A stretch of 64,000 nt of DNA from Verpa conica (Eukaryota > Ascomycota > Pezizomycetes > Pezizales > Morchellaceae), in the NCBI GenBank assembly GCA_033030425.1, contig JAUFSD010000005.1, positions 744,001-808,000 of the forward strand, given 5' to 3'. Made by a program: the position numbers and the translations under genes. Below the pieces are notes generated by a model. It worked only from the letters and a program-made list of their open reading frames with translations, was not told the DNA's origin and searched no databases. Of the stretch, positions 24,620-37,023 are shown in pieces. Within the stretch, counting starts at the first letter, position 1. The number at the start of each line of letters is the position of its first letter.

Positions 24620-25881
24620 ATGAATCCGGAGTAGTACGTCTCCCGCTCACTTTTGCCCCTCAGCGCTCACCCCCCCCCCCCACTATCACTGCTGCCCACA
24701 GTGTCCCCCCTCCTTTCACACCCCGTTACTGACTTGAGCTTGTCTATAGAGTTTATCTCTGTTCCTAGACCACTTTTCAATCCTGTTGGTGTTATATCTG
24801 CCAGCTCCCGTCGAGGGATAAGTAGATACTCGGCTTAAAATAATAGGATATCACTTGATCTTGGCAGTCCTTTCTCTTATCTTGTCTTACTGATGGCTTG
24901 TTCTTTGTAGATATGACTACCTCTTCAAGCTCCTCCTCATCGGTGACTCAGGTGTAGGAAAGTCTTGCCTGCTACTCAGGTTCGCCGATGATACTTACAC
25001 TGAGAGCTACATCTCCACCATCGGTGTTGATTTTGTTAGTTCTAGTCTTCTTGTGTTCCGGCCTAGCGGGATATAGTAGGGCTAATGTGGTTGTTTTAAT
25101 AACTAGAAAATCCGCACCATCGAGCTTGATGGCAAGACCGTGAAACTTCAGATTGTATGTTCCTAAACCGGTTTACATTACATACTATAATTGCTGACAA
25201 ATGTTCTCTGTGACTTGAAGTGGGATACTGCCGGTCAAGAAAGATTCAGGACCATTACATCCTCATACTATAGAGGTATTTCAGTCTGTTCTCAGGTTAT
25301 GCAGGATTAAGGCTGACATTACTATTTGAAGGGGCGCATGGAATCTGTGTTGTCTTTGACGTGACCGATATGGGTAGGTTAACCCCGTTTAGCCCGGGCT
25401 TAGTCAGAGTTGCGTCACCTTCTAGATAGCTGACCTCCTGTAGACTCTTTTAACAACGTTAAGCAATGGCTACAAGAGATCGACCGTTATGCCACCGAAG
25501 GTGTCAACAAGCTCCTTGTTGGTAACAAGAGTGATATCGCAGATAAGAAAGTAGTCGAGTATACTGTGGCAAAGGTTGGCCTGTCCAGTATCACATGCTA
25601 TGAATCATTAACTAATACTGTATGACTAGGAATTCGCCGACAGTCTTGGGATCCCATTCTTGGAGACTTCTGCCAAGAATGCTACAAACGTCGAACAGGC
25701 TTTCCTAACGATGGCTAGACAGATTAAGGTACGTCTAAATATTCCGTCAACTAGGAGTCAAGTGTTTAGCTAACCTTCGCTATAGGAACGGATGGGATCC
25801 ACCACCGTCAACAATAAGCCTACTGTTAACGTCAATGCCGGAACGGGTGTCCAACAGGGGTCGGCTGGCGGGTGCTGTTAA
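24620..25881 (+). CDS. ypt1: Rab GTPase Ypt1/Rab1
   Basis: Small GTPase controlling ER-to-Golgi vesicle traffic and autophagy. Eight exons: join(24620..24630,24911..25034,25107..25154,25221..25275,25332..25373,25444..25574,25630..25728,25786..25881), 201 aa. The first exon is 11 nt (ATG AAT CCG GA) and uses donor GTAGTA; the next base completes Glu4, giving [17 protein letters not shown]-loop GDSGVGKS (15-22), switch [17 protein letters not shown] (62-67), NKSD and ETSAKN are all present. It ends GGCC, the double-geranylgeranylation signal. The large first intron (280 nt) right after the start is a common place for expression control. The switch I sequence places it in Rab1/Ypt1 rather than Rab8. 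Confidence 0.97.
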
Positions 25882-26189
25882 TCGAAATAAATTTCATATT
25901 CTTCCACCAGACCATCATAATTCAACAACTTTGTACTAGACATCCGACTGAAATCCTTTGTCCTGGCCTGCCATAATTTCGGTTTCCAGTTTCCTTTTTT
26001 TCTCTCTCTCGCTTCCTTTGAAATGGGTACTGGGTATTCTATTAGTCGCGAAGGGTTTGCTGGATCGTACAGGGGGCACATAGGAATTAATGGAATGGTG
26101 GTTTTGCTGTCGTGAGGGTTCTGGGGATGGAGACCGGGCAGATTTGGGTTGTGTGAGTAGGAGTTAGTGGAAGAGTGAGGATCGGCCAC
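25878..26189 (-). CDS. Possible small ORF antisense to the ypt1 3' end (doubtful)
   Basis: A 103-codon ATG-initiated frame whose stop overlaps the ypt1 stop codon by four bases. The translation (Pro/Ser-rich start, charged middle ERKKGNWKPKLWQARTKDFS) resembles no family I know. It may simply be the ypt1 3' UTR read backwards. Confidence 0.2.
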   Translation of the reverse strand: MADPHSSTNSYSHNPNLPGLHPQNPHDSKTTIPLIPMCPLYDPANPSRLIEYPVPISKEARERKKGNWKPKLWQARTKDFSRMSSTKLLNYDGLVEEYEIYFD

Positions 26190-26556
26190 GGTAAATGAGA
26201 AACGAAGGGGGGCCAGGAGTCCTTTGTTGTTTGTTTGTACTTTTTTTCCCCTGGTTGTTTCTGTGTTATTTCCTGTTTTGCTTTAACATTGACGTATGTG
26301 AATTCTTTTCGTGGCTTCTTGAGATAATCACTGTTTTTTCATGATAGGACTACAGCATAAACGCTTATCATTACTAAAGTATGAACATTGAGGATTGTAG
26401 CCTTTATCTTGAACTTTGATGTCATAACTTGTGACTGGTAGGAACAATCAATTATTCTAAACGTAACATCGCTGGTTCTTCCAGGTACCCTAGACTATGA
26501 TACACCAAATGTACCAGACTGGAGTAAAGACAAAACATCATTAAACACGAAACCCC
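25882..26556. other. Spacer downstream of ypt1
   Basis: Convergent 3' region between ypt1 and the CENP-W-like gene; T-rich. Apart from the doubtful antisense frame at 25878-26189, nothing is seen. Confidence 0.4.
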
Positions 26557-26964
26557 TCAGCCTTTGAATTTCCGTAGTGTAACCTGCATGCATCGCTTGA
26601 CTGTTAGTTGAAGAGACTCAAAATCAATGTAGAAAGCAGGAGTATACGTCTAACCTTAGAAACCTTCCGGACATCTCTAGCTGCAATGACAGGCTTCTTA
26701 TTGTTTGTCAATGTGCTGGGACCATCAGCAGAAAGCTGTGTTTGAGCGTGAATTGTAGCTTCACGGAGGAGTCTAGACACACTATGTGTTAGACAATGAG
26801 AGCTGATGAATGTAATAGAGAAGTGTGGGTATTATTCACTCTTGCAAGAAAAGCGCGTAGTCGAGATATATTAGGACGTCGACATTCTTGGAAAGGTTAC
26901 GGTCGCTGTGGGCTTTCACGATACGTTTTAGGACGCTCCTGGGGTAAGCTTTCTGCGGTGCCAT
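26557..26964 (-). CDS. CENP-W-like histone-fold centromere protein
   Basis: Small kinetochore histone-fold protein that pairs with CENP-T in the CCAN (family knowledge). It has three short exons, complement(join(26557..26583,26655..26772,26840..26964)), 89 aa. Reading: MAPQKAYPRSVLKRIVKAHS, then NLSKNVDVLIYLDYALFLQE, LLREATIHAQ, VIAARDVRKVSK and the final VTLRKFKG. The KRIVKAHS helix, NVDVLIYLDY helix and RKFKG end are what I expect of fungal CENP-W. All splice junctions keep frame: donor GTGAAT after CAAGA, acceptor TCTAG, donor GTTAGA after SK, acceptor TGCAG. A slight insertion (SADGPSTLTNNKK) lies in the loop before the last helix. Histone-fold assignment is strong; the choice between CENP-W and another H2A/H4-like small protein rests on motif memory. 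Confidence 0.8.
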
Positions 26965-27805
26965 TCCAAACTTTCAGGGGTGTTATAAAGTACGGAGTTA
27001 GAGCTAGTGGAGGTGGTTTCTAGAGTGGTGACCGTGGATTGCTAGGCCTTTGTTGTGGTTGGGAGTTTGGTGATTGGTGTAGTATGGTTGTAGGGCTGGT
27101 GGGGCCCTGCGGCTCTGCGGCTCTGAACAAACTACAATACACAGAGCTCCACATGTAGCACTTCAAAGTCCCTCGGGATTCAACCACAGGGGATACCAAC
27201 TCACCCACAAGTTTCTTGTGGTGCATGGTTGTCAAGTATTTCGCTGCACCTAGCTCTTTGTTGCTGGAATACTTGGTAGAAATACAAGTTACATGTCTTC
27301 CTCCTTCCTGCTAGACCAATCCAATTACGCCCGATACGCAAGAAAAGAAACTTACATTAGAAAACTCATGCAAGTACGTAAATTCCTAACAAGAACAAAA
27401 AACATAGGCAAAATCAAATAGCAGCCCGCACCAATCCTTTTTTTTTATTGCAACAACTTTTCACGCCTCAGCCATATGCCAAAAGAGAATAGAATAGATA
27501 GAACAATAGCCCATGTGAGTTCACACTATCTTCAATCACCTCAGTCCACTTCTTTCATATCCCGCCTATTCAAAACCCAAACGCGCCGAAAAAAGAAAAC
27601 CAGGTTATTTTTTTGCCTTTGGGATCACAGATCATAAGAAAAGACATCTTATAAGAATACATTGTGCCCTTGATCGCTGAACACACTGACACAATGAACG
27701 AAAATGCAAACAGAAAAAAAGCAACTCTTTATCGCGCTCAAGTCAATTCTCACCTTCACAAAATCACTACTCCTCTCCCTTTAAATGCTCCTCTAAGGTG
27801 GCAGT
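26965..27805. other. Intergenic: CENP-W-like promoter and SCD6 3' flank
   Basis: No gene seen. It contains a CACATGTAG motif near 27150 and an AT-rich stretch that is probably the 3' UTR of SCD6. Confidence 0.4.
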
Positions 27806-29907
27806 TTAGTTGGCTCCCCCGGCGACGGGATTTGCTTGCTGCTGTGAGGATCCTCTGTTTCCTCCCCTATATCCATTATTAAATCTTCCACGGAAATTAC
27901 CCCTGCCCCTACCCCTGCCCCTCCATCCGCCGCGCCCACCGTAATGCCCAAATCCCCCATCAACACTTCCCTGTCCAAACGTTTCTAAATTCTTTTTTTG
28001 TTCTTCGCCCCTCCATACAGCTCCGCCCCGCGGTCTCTCCCCCTCTTTTGCCTCAGCACGTTCCTTATTCTCGCACGAAATGTTGTCGAAGAAACTCTTT
28101 CCACGGTTGTAGTACCCGTCGCCCCCTGGTGGAATAACCACATCATCATCGACTTCAGTGTTTCCGTTGGTACCATTTGTAGCCGGGTTTAGGGCCGGCT
28201 TCTTCTCATCATCCGCAGAGGCGATTACCTCCTTGACAAGATCTTGTTTATTAAATTTGGCATTAGCACCTTCAAAGTCGTAGTCCGTAGTGGGAACCTC
28301 CACTTTACGAGGCTGCTGGTTATTAAATCCACCACGGCCCCTACCACCACGGTTTGCAATAAAACCCCCCATACCAGGCTGGCGGGAATTGTTGTAGGTT
28401 CCGGCTCCACCATTGGGATTGGCATTGATAGGAGCGGTTGAGTGTGAATTGTCAGTTGCAGTAGGAACTGTAGTTCTCATCGCTAGTTGGTTGACTTTAT
28501 TGGCTAGGTCCTGCACTGCAGAAGAGGTATCACCGGGAGGGGCTGGCTCAGGAGATTGACTTGATGCATTGTTTGTTTGGTTCGATTGAGTAACAGGCGT
28601 AGGAGCTGGAGAGCGTGGGGTCCTGTTCATGCCTGGCAAAGGAAGTGCTGGGACAATCCCACCGTGAGCCTTAGGCCCAGCTGGTGCCTTATTTGATGCC
28701 TGGGCAGTAGGAACTGTTTGCGTAGGAGGAGTAGGCGACTTTGCGGCTTCATCTTCCGGGGATGGGGTAAAGTGCTCGGGCGCAGGTGCTTTAGCAGGTT
28801 GCTGCGGGTTTTGACTTTGCGCTTGTGAATCTTGAGTAGTAGGGCCTTGAGCTTGTTGCTGCGCTTGCGTGGTACCGCGGGGAGCTGGCTGTTGTTGAAA
28901 CTGCTGGCGGCCAGCTGCGGGTCCAATTGGTGGTGGTCTAGTAGTCTGCTGCTGCTGGGGTGGTTGGGCTTGCTGTTGCTGCTGCTGTTGTGGCGGTGGT
29001 TGGGGCTGCTGTTGCTGCTGTGGGGTTGGTTGTTGCTGTTGCGGAGCCCCAGGGGGGACTGGCCCCATTCCCGGCTGCTGCCCAGGAGGTGGGGGGTACG
29101 CCCCATACATAGGCGCTTGGTATGGGCTCGGGCCAAAGCGACCTTGATTCTGGGGCGGGGGCGGGTAATAATACGACGGCATGGGCGGTTGGTATTGGCC
29201 AGGTTGCTGCCCTTGAGCCGGGTACTGAGACGGAGGCGGACGAACAGAGCTCTGTAATGCAAAAGAATTTAGTCCTTAGCCATCTCTCTCTCTCTCTCTA
29301 AAAGGCAGCGTCTCAGAAAATAGTAAATAGTAGAAATCAAGAATTGTTCATTAGGGTTTTGTAATGATAGGGATGGGAATTTTAAAAAAAATTATCTATT
29401 AGGCCGTGCCCTAATATAACCCCGCACCGTGGAGAACATTGAGGAGATAAATAGTTTCTTACCCCAAGAATAGCAGGATCATCAGGCACCTGTTGCTGGG
29501 GCTTGGGCTTCTGAGCCGCCTCTTCAATCCTCAAATCTTTCACATCACCGCCGCGAAAGACGATATACTCGTAGACGTTGTCAGACCCAGCAATTTCCTT
29601 GGTAGGGTCGCCACGCCTTCCTTCCGTTCCGTGAGAGACGACCTGCTCCAAGGCAACGGTATGGTTTTCAGAGTTGATATCATGGAGGATACCGACATAG
29701 CTAGATGGTGGTGAGGGGCCTTGTCAGCTGAGAGGGCCTCAATCGGGTTGAGAGTAGTAGGGTCTTACCGGATGTCGCTCCTAGAGATTAAAGAGATTCG
29801 AGAGCTATTTTAGATAGAAGTGTCAGCTAAGGATCATTGCAGTGAGTAGTAGTAGGTAATTGATTAGGATGCGTAGCAGCGAGAACGGACCCTATGAATT
29901 CAGACAT
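27806..29907 (-). CDS. SCD6: Scd6/Lsm14/Sum2-family mRNP granule protein
   Basis: Translational repressor and decapping activator of P-bodies and stress granules. Exons complement(join(27806..29251,29463..29700,29769..29804,29891..29907)), 578 aa. The LSm14 domain is assembled from four pieces: MSEFIG, SRISLISRSDIR (36-nt exon), then YVGILHDINSENHTVALEQV and the YEYIVFRGGDVKDL end. A long Gln/Pro-rich linker follows. Then come a DFDF box (TDYDFEGANAKFNKQDLVKE), FFD box (YYNRGKSFFDNISCE), TFG box (KKNLETFGQGSVDGG) and an RGG-rich tail. Domain order is exactly that of Lsm14 proteins. The exon 1 donor is GTCCGT, weaker than usual, but gives the right N-terminus. CAG-rich codons make the linker repetitive. 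Confidence 0.95.
28880..29085 (-). repeat. CAG/CAA-rich tract encoding poly-Gln in Scd6
   Basis: Imperfect CTG/TTG repeats on the plus strand encode Gln and Gln-Pro runs (PQQQQPTPQQQQQPQPPP-like). A low-complexity, prion-like linker is typical of granule proteins; length polymorphism is likely. Confidence 0.8.
29283..29299. repeat. CT microsatellite in SCD6 intron 3
   Basis: Uninterrupted (CT)8 within the intron at 29252-29462. Confidence 0.9.
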
Positions 29908-30464
29908 TGAGGAAACAAGGATGGGTTGACCACCCAGACGCGAGATACGATAAAAGAGTACACCTATTTGAAAGAGTAGGTAGTTAGGAGAAGATACAAA
30001 ACGCAATACTGATGAGGAGAGTGGCAAAGGGGCTATGCTTACTTGAGGATCTAAAAGCTGTTGATTGTGATGAAAGGGTACTGAGGGAAGAGAAAGGTAA
30101 TGGTGGTCGTTAGGAGATGGGGGGTTGTGGATCTTCACACCACACAGATACATGTAGGCAGACTACGGGCTTCAGCGCCGTGACTTACCCGGTCATCCAT
30201 CTGCTGCAATTTACAGGCACCCCACGCGTCATCCACTCGCTTTGTATGTAACACAAATCTGTTTGCAGTAGTGGTGGCGGTGTCCTCCGAAACTTACTCT
30301 AGCCCCGCCTTGGTCTCACAATTACGCATGGCGCCACATCCTCGCCGCATACCACCCCTCATCCATCCAGGAACTAGAGCTCTCAGGGCTCTTTACAGCT
30401 TCGTCACTGTTGGTTGTCGCTCTTATTGTCTTCTTTCTTATTTATTACTACATGTTGTGCAACT
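29908..30464. promoter_or_regulatory. Divergent promoter between SCD6 and the KPWE-domain gene
   Basis: The start codons face away across 557 bp. It holds a TACATGTA at 30149; no other element is convincing. Confidence 0.4.
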
Positions 30465-31280
30465 ATGTCGCTACAAGACACACAGTCTGCTGACCTCGCC
30501 AGCTTTGAGGCTATTCGTACCTACGACTGGGCCGCTGACCGGGAGTTCCAAGTAAAACATCCCCCCCTCCCAACCGGTTGTAAGAAGTAAGCCGGTATGT
30601 ATTGTATGTTTTCTGAAGTCTGTAATAGGCCGGTCTACAGTCTATTCTTTCGTCGGCATCTTCTCCAGAACAAATGACTACGTTAGCTATACGGGCAAAA
30701 TGCTTCTTCTATTCCAAGTCCGTTGCCTCAATCTTAGCATTACTATTCATTCCTGGCTGATATTGTTTCTTTGGCCTGGTGTAGAAAATCCGGTATGCAG
30801 ATTAATTATGACGCCTTTAACTCATGGCTGGCCCAGCAGGAGCCTACTGCGTCAGCTCCTGTCGAAGTCGAATCGAAGACAGTACCAGCAGCTACTGCTA
30901 TAGCTCATTCTCATCAACGAAAAGATTCTGCCTCTATCCTGGGCCGTCCATCTGTTGACACAACAAACCCTCTTGTCAACAGCGAAAATTTCCCCACCAA
31001 TGCTCCCTCACCATCTCTCGGGGGGAACGAAGTGGACTCACCTACACCTGGCAAAACCGAAGCACCATATCCAACCTCTTTCGCTCATATTGTCGAGCTT
31101 ATCACTACTGGACAACCGATCCCAGGGATCAAAGAGATACCAAATGTGCTCAATGCAGCCCCACCTAGCGAGGCAACGAGGCCGAAGAGACAGAAGCCCT
31201 GGGAGATTTCAGCGGAAAGCTCAGGTGGGAATGTAGAGGATATAAGCATAAAAGGCAATTGCGAAGAACCTAAGTCATAA
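30465..31280 (+). CDS. KPWE-domain peroxisomal protein, Pex39-like
   Basis: Exons join(30465..30551,30629..30717,30785..31280), 223 aa. The N-terminal domain (IRTYDWAADREFQ, AGLQSILSSASSPEQ, then CFFYSKKSGMQINYDAFNSWL) is a small helical module I associate with fungal peroxisomal DUF5572-type proteins. A Ser/Pro-rich linker leads to a C-terminal block YPTSFAHIVELITTGQPIPG, KEIPN and PKRQKPWEIS, the KPWE-type motif seen in Pex13 and in the recently described peroxin Pex39. That group is reported to help Pex7-dependent (PTS2) matrix import. No membrane segment is visible, so a soluble receptor-docking factor is more likely than a membrane protein. Splice sites are clean. Function is by motif only. 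Confidence 0.72.
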
Positions 31281-32200
31281 CAGCTAGCTTTGATGGGGTA
31301 ACAACTGGGTGTATGATGAATTATGGAGCGAATGGCTATCTTTATCACAAGTTCTATCCTTATCAACCCTTGGTGGTATTGCTAGGAGCTGGAAGAGCAG
31401 TAGATAAGCTGTTATTTACAGGTCCCTGAGCATTAATTGCCGTTAAGAACATCTGAACTTCAAAGTAAGTCAAAAAGGGAATAGAGTAAAAGGTTATGAT
31501 TAATTACAATGTCTCTTTAATCTCTTTAATTTGGACCATGCACTTTTTGGATATCCATTTAACTGTCTGGATGAACTATCGTTACAAGTACATATAGCTG
31601 ATCGAGCATAAGGCCTTTTCGCGTATATCCTTTACACGTTTCTTTTAGTAAGCATAGGGATATAGAGGATAAATTCTTATATACCCTCTTCCTAGACGTC
31701 ACAAGGTAAACTACGCGCGTCCTTGAAGCTAAATTTAGGGTAATACTTAGGCAGAAGAACCTATTAATTATAATACCTATATTTTGACTAATGCCGTGTA
31801 TTATCATGTTCCGGTACTAACTCGGGAATTAACGTGAATCCATTACAATACCCTGGAGTCAGTTTAGTTTGTGTAGATGTATGTCTAAGTAGTCTACGGC
31901 CGGAAAAAAAATACTAGCCGGGGAAATTTCAGCTTAATACCTGTCAGCTACAGTACTTAGGGTTGAAAGTATCTTAGACTAGTATTAAATTTATTACTAG
32001 GCCGTTTTCATCCTACATACATAAGTGTTCTGTACTGGGTCATAATATATCACTCGATAAACTACTTATGTAGGGGGGTATTACTTCTTGAATGTACTAG
32101 TTATGAATTTGAGGGCTACTGTGTTCCAAAAGTCTTAGATACCCTAACCCTCTATGGGCTTCTACTGAAATTGATACCTCCCATACCCTTTATATACTAG

Positions 32201-32263
32201 AATTCAGAGATCCATACCACCAGTGGTCCTTAATTTACCACTGGTGGTATACGCCTCTGAATT
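32201..32263. repeat. 63-bp palindrome
   Basis: Arms AATTCAGAG...ATACCACCAGTGGT and ACCACTGGTGGTATACGCC..CTGAATT fold with a 9-base loop and few mismatches. A related TACCACCGATGGTA block follows at about 32276. Probably a tiny foldback element or its remnant. Confidence 0.8.
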
Positions 32264-35200
32264 TGAGAGTTTGGTACCACCGATGGTAAAATGGGTTTTG
32301 ACACATTTGCCGCTCCATAAAAATTATACTCGCCCAGCTGAGTAAGTACTCGTATATTATGATACTCAAATATTAAAAAATAAAATTTAGACCACGTATA
32401 CACTATTAATTAGATAGCTAGAAATGCTGTATTTAGAAGTTAGACATATCATGTTTCGTGAAAAGCTTGATTTTATGAGGCTTTAATTGTGCTAGAATAC
32501 GACGCTCCTGGAGCAATTCTTACCGGCTAACTAGTGGGGCCATCATACACCCTGAACGAAGTAGCTAATATATATAATCATGAGACATTTTATACTCTTT
32601 CCCACACCATAAAACTTTTATTTATATTCATTTAAGGTAAAATTGTAAGTCTGTGGTACCTATAGAAATAGTGCTGGGCATAGTCCACACTAGTATAATT
32701 ATAATCCCTATGGTCGTAGTCTAGCTCTGGATAGCAAGCATTCAAAAGTTCCGAGAATTGACAAATAAAAATCAACATTTTGGTAGCAACTGAGCCGGGA
32801 TCAATAGTTGTGTAATCGCCTAAGAGCTGTATAGCCCTAGCTAGTATAGTATATAGTAGATATCGAAAGAGGATTCTCTAGAGAATCTTATGTTATAGTC
32901 CGTCCTAGCTAGCTGGGCTGATATTTTTCAGACTACAGGACCATATATTATATAGGGCCCCAGTACGTATTATTGGAGCTTTATTTGTGCACCATCTAGG
33001 GTTCTAGAGGGTTTCAAGACCCTTCCTGCTCTATAGTGTAGAAGTAGAAGCGGTATTTAATAGAAAAAATCAGGTCGTTGAATTAGATATATCAGTCGAC
33101 AGTAAAAGCTTGTAAAAAGTCATCTTCTTCTACTTTCTACAGTCCCCCACTGTCCCCCATCGTCCCCCGTAGTCGCTGTACCACGGCATTCCCCGCAGGG
33201 TAGGCTCCCATCTGTGGCCCTTGTCCCATTCTGCCCTAGGGCGTCCGGTCCTCATATTAGGACTGGATGGACTACCCGACTCCCATTACTGCTCGTCCTA
33301 TATGCGAGCATGAAAAAAACGTGTACTAAATGTACAAACAAGAATAAAAGTAGAATATATCGCATAAATATATATAAGACCTGGTTTGCACGTTAATAGT
33401 CGCTGCGTGCTTATCCCTTAGATATAGAATTATCATTCACTATGTTTTGCAAGTAGAGAGTGATCTCTCAAGCGCTTTGTAGGAAGGGGATTGGTATTAG
33501 GTAGCGCAGAAGGGTCAAATGATTACTATATATATATACCAGGCTCATTATTCCGCAAGATCCCCCCGCTAGACGGGGTAATAAGGTTCTTGTCGTTCTA
33601 GCTAACCGATCCTAGTACAAAGACTTTTTTAAATTGTCTATCCTAAGGATGAAATACATATGTAGCTAGGAGCTTAGTTATGATGTAGTTTATGCTCTCT
33701 CAAGTTAATTTAGATTGTTTGTTTATATCTATTGTTATATGCACATATCTGGTAGATATCGATATATCTTTGCTATCTTATATGTATGTATATACTGTAT
33801 GCATGACTGGGTATCTATATAGCTTGTCTCTTGCAATACATGTAACTAAGAGAATCTTTGTTTTTCTGGATTGCGCTGCTCAAATGGCTTCTCTTTCCCA
33901 CTAAATATATATTTATAGAGCATACATAGTCTATATATAATAAAACTGGGCACTAAGTCCGCGGTGAGCACTGCCTCACGGAAACTAGCTAGACCTAGCT
34001 AGTACAACTCCTTATGCTATATATATGTCCAGAGCTAGCTAGATCGAGTACCCGCCCCTATTATAGTATAATACGAACCCCGCAGTTAACATACAGTACA
34101 AAATTAATGAAAGTACTTGGCATATTTTAGTACCATGGTTCGGCCCGTTAATCCCCCAATTAACTATGTGAGAAGTTCCGGTCTGGATTATCCAGTATTA
34201 ATTAATACCATGACCAGGAACATAGCCTGTTCTTTATTTCTTATGGTAATCGAACGGGCCTACATTATATATATATTTTTCTGTAATTTTTACTCATTTT
34301 TGAAATTTAGAGGATGATATTATATATTTGGTTTCCCCCACTCTTTTTATGCACGATTAAACTCTAGATGTATATTACCTCTACAGTAATACTTGTATAA
34401 AATTGATAAGGTAGCTCCTATAGTGCATTGCACGCGTGGCGGATGCTTCTCGAAGAAGTCTGAATTCGTCAAATTAAGCGTTGCTGTAATTAAAGGTAAC
34501 CACAATAAAACCCAGGGACTACACGGGTATATTTAGGGTTACTGGTCTAAAATTTAGTAATATGTACCTGGTGATATCATTCGGTAAGTCTACATTATCG
34601 ACAATTTATATTGCGCTCTGCTCCACGTCCGCGTCCCTGATCAGTTCCTCTCAACAAAACAAGTTTTGTTCGTGCAACCACAATCCTATCGAGTCATCAA
34701 GTTATAGTATGGGGAAATTTTCGGGTTTCCTATTTGAGATTGTGGAAATGATTACCAACGAGGTGCGTCTTTACTATCAGCCTGATAGGAGGGTGTATGT
34801 TGAATTAAAACCCGCCTCATGCTCATCTTCCATAAGAAGAAAAGGTATCGATCATCAAACAAGCTCCCCATGGCTTTCTATATATAGATTCTGATCGATG
34901 GTTCTCTTCTCTTATAAGGGCAAGGGTGGACTTCAGCACTATAGTTAGTTTTCTATTTCCGAAATCAGGTGGATTATAGATGGCTAGTAGATTTGTGTTT
35001 ATCAACAGTAGATACCACAGGTACATTTGTGTACAATATCAGACTTGACTTTGACCTATAAGGATCTCTATGATCAAGCTCCCCCGCACCTCTATGTCCT
35101 TTCATCACTCTCAAAGGCTACGAGGCAGCAGGGAGATATGTTAAAATCAGGGTTCTTATCAACACCGAGGGATTCATTTCAACAATCCAATTGTATAATG

Positions 35201-36298
35201 AAGGTGGTATTTGACGGATACTGGGCTTTCCCAGGTGAAGTTGATGCGTATAATTAGTGGAGTACTAATGTGCTATCAGTCGATTTATATAGTTGGATTT
35301 GAGGATATCTCGATCCGGTTTATTCGATACAGCTTTTTTCTGTTTATGTAATCTCTGCTAAATCTTCGATGATTGAGGTTGGTAGTAGTATTCATTCTAA
35401 GTAAGTCGCTCTGTTATATTAACAACGTTTCTAACGCATTAAAAGATGGATGATAGTTCACTTACTCCCAGGAAATCTTGGAGACAGTATCGGGGGCTAT
35501 ATGCTTTAGGTCGTTTATAGCTTACTGCTATCCATACTATGTCAGCTGTAACTAGGAATTGAACGAGAATTTGTCGTTTTGAGGCATTAAGATTACTATA
35601 TCGAAATAATATTCTGACAAGCAGCTAGCACGATATATATGAAATCCTACGACCATATAACTCCCTCCAGTCTCTTCCAACCGTATCCAATGAGTCGGAA
35701 CATCACAATTAAACTTAAAAATCTGTTATTATCGTCTATTTTGTGTAATTCTAGGGTCGGGCATTGTGTGCTTGCATCAACTATTCAATGTCGGAAGATC
35801 TTTGCTTTTCTTTCGTCGACGATGCGCCAAGGATATTCAGCAATTAACTAGACCCCTTCCGCGCGCCACAGCAATGAAATGCAAATGCAAAACTTAAAGT
35901 GCCTGTGTATCCGTGCGTATCGTGGGCCTTCACACTTCGAACCTTTCCCCCCGCAGTTCAATGAGTTAAAAAAGATAGAGGTGGAAAGGCTTTGAGTGAC
36001 TAGCTGGATAGATTCTAGTTTTATTTTAGTCTCTCATGGGTTTTTCTTGGGTTGGCTTCTTTCATAAGGCAGGAGTATATAGATATACCTTTTAGGGTTT
36101 TCCGTAGGTCAGCTAACCGGGGAACAGAAAGTAATATACAAGTAATATATAGATTTCTATATCGTTTTTCTCGAGACTTGAGTCCTTGCCGGCGCTAATA
36201 TCGTATGGGTCGATATGTGGGTGTAGCCCGACTCTGTACGAACTGTCTCTGAACCTCCCAAGCTACAGATACTATATCTTCTAAATCCTCACAATGGG

Positions 36299-36373
36299 TA
36301 CAAAGCCTGTTCAACCTTAGGATTGCATGTACTAATGAGAAATTCATTCATTCATTCATACAAAGCCTGTTCG
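36299..36373. repeat. Short tandem duplication with ATTC microsatellite
   Basis: TACAAAGCCTGTTC occurs at 36299 and 36359, and (ATTC)4 precedes the second copy. No function inferred. Confidence 0.6.
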
Positions 36374-37023
36374 CTTCATCATGTATGCAAGGTGCCATAC
36401 ATAATATTAAACAATGAAGAAGTGTGGTCACTAAAGATACTTTGGGGTGGCTAATAAGAATCTATTATACCCTCATGCTACATTAGTATTTGCTGTACCT
36501 ACGTCTCAATACCTGTGGTTAGTACTAGATTAGCAAGAAATCCAGTAGTGTATATCGATAGAATACAAAAGACCAGATTCAAGTTTGGATCGATCTAGTT
36601 AATTAGGGTGGGAAATTGATGTGTATCGGTATCTAGGGTGTCAACCCCGAGAGGGGGGGGGTGAGGTGATGATATGTAAGATAGATTTAAAGCGAGCAAG
36701 GTCGAAGGAAAGGAGAAGACATGAAACGGATGATTTGGGGGAGTTCGTAGAGCTAGTTAAATATAAACATAAGGAAATTGTGGCTACATCGATTTTTGAG
36801 GGCAGATAGCCTTCTCTAAAATTGAAAGACGATTATCACTTGGGTAGATTATCTAGGGCGCAAAATAGAACCTACTCAGTACTCGTGGCGGACGGCAGCG
36901 AGCAGTCCGCTATGCATAATTGCGAAAGCGAAAGGCCAGAATCGATCTACGTGAAATTCCCCCTAAAATCAATGAGCCACCAGATGTATCAAAATATCTT
37001 GCAGTTTTGGCAAGTAGATACAC

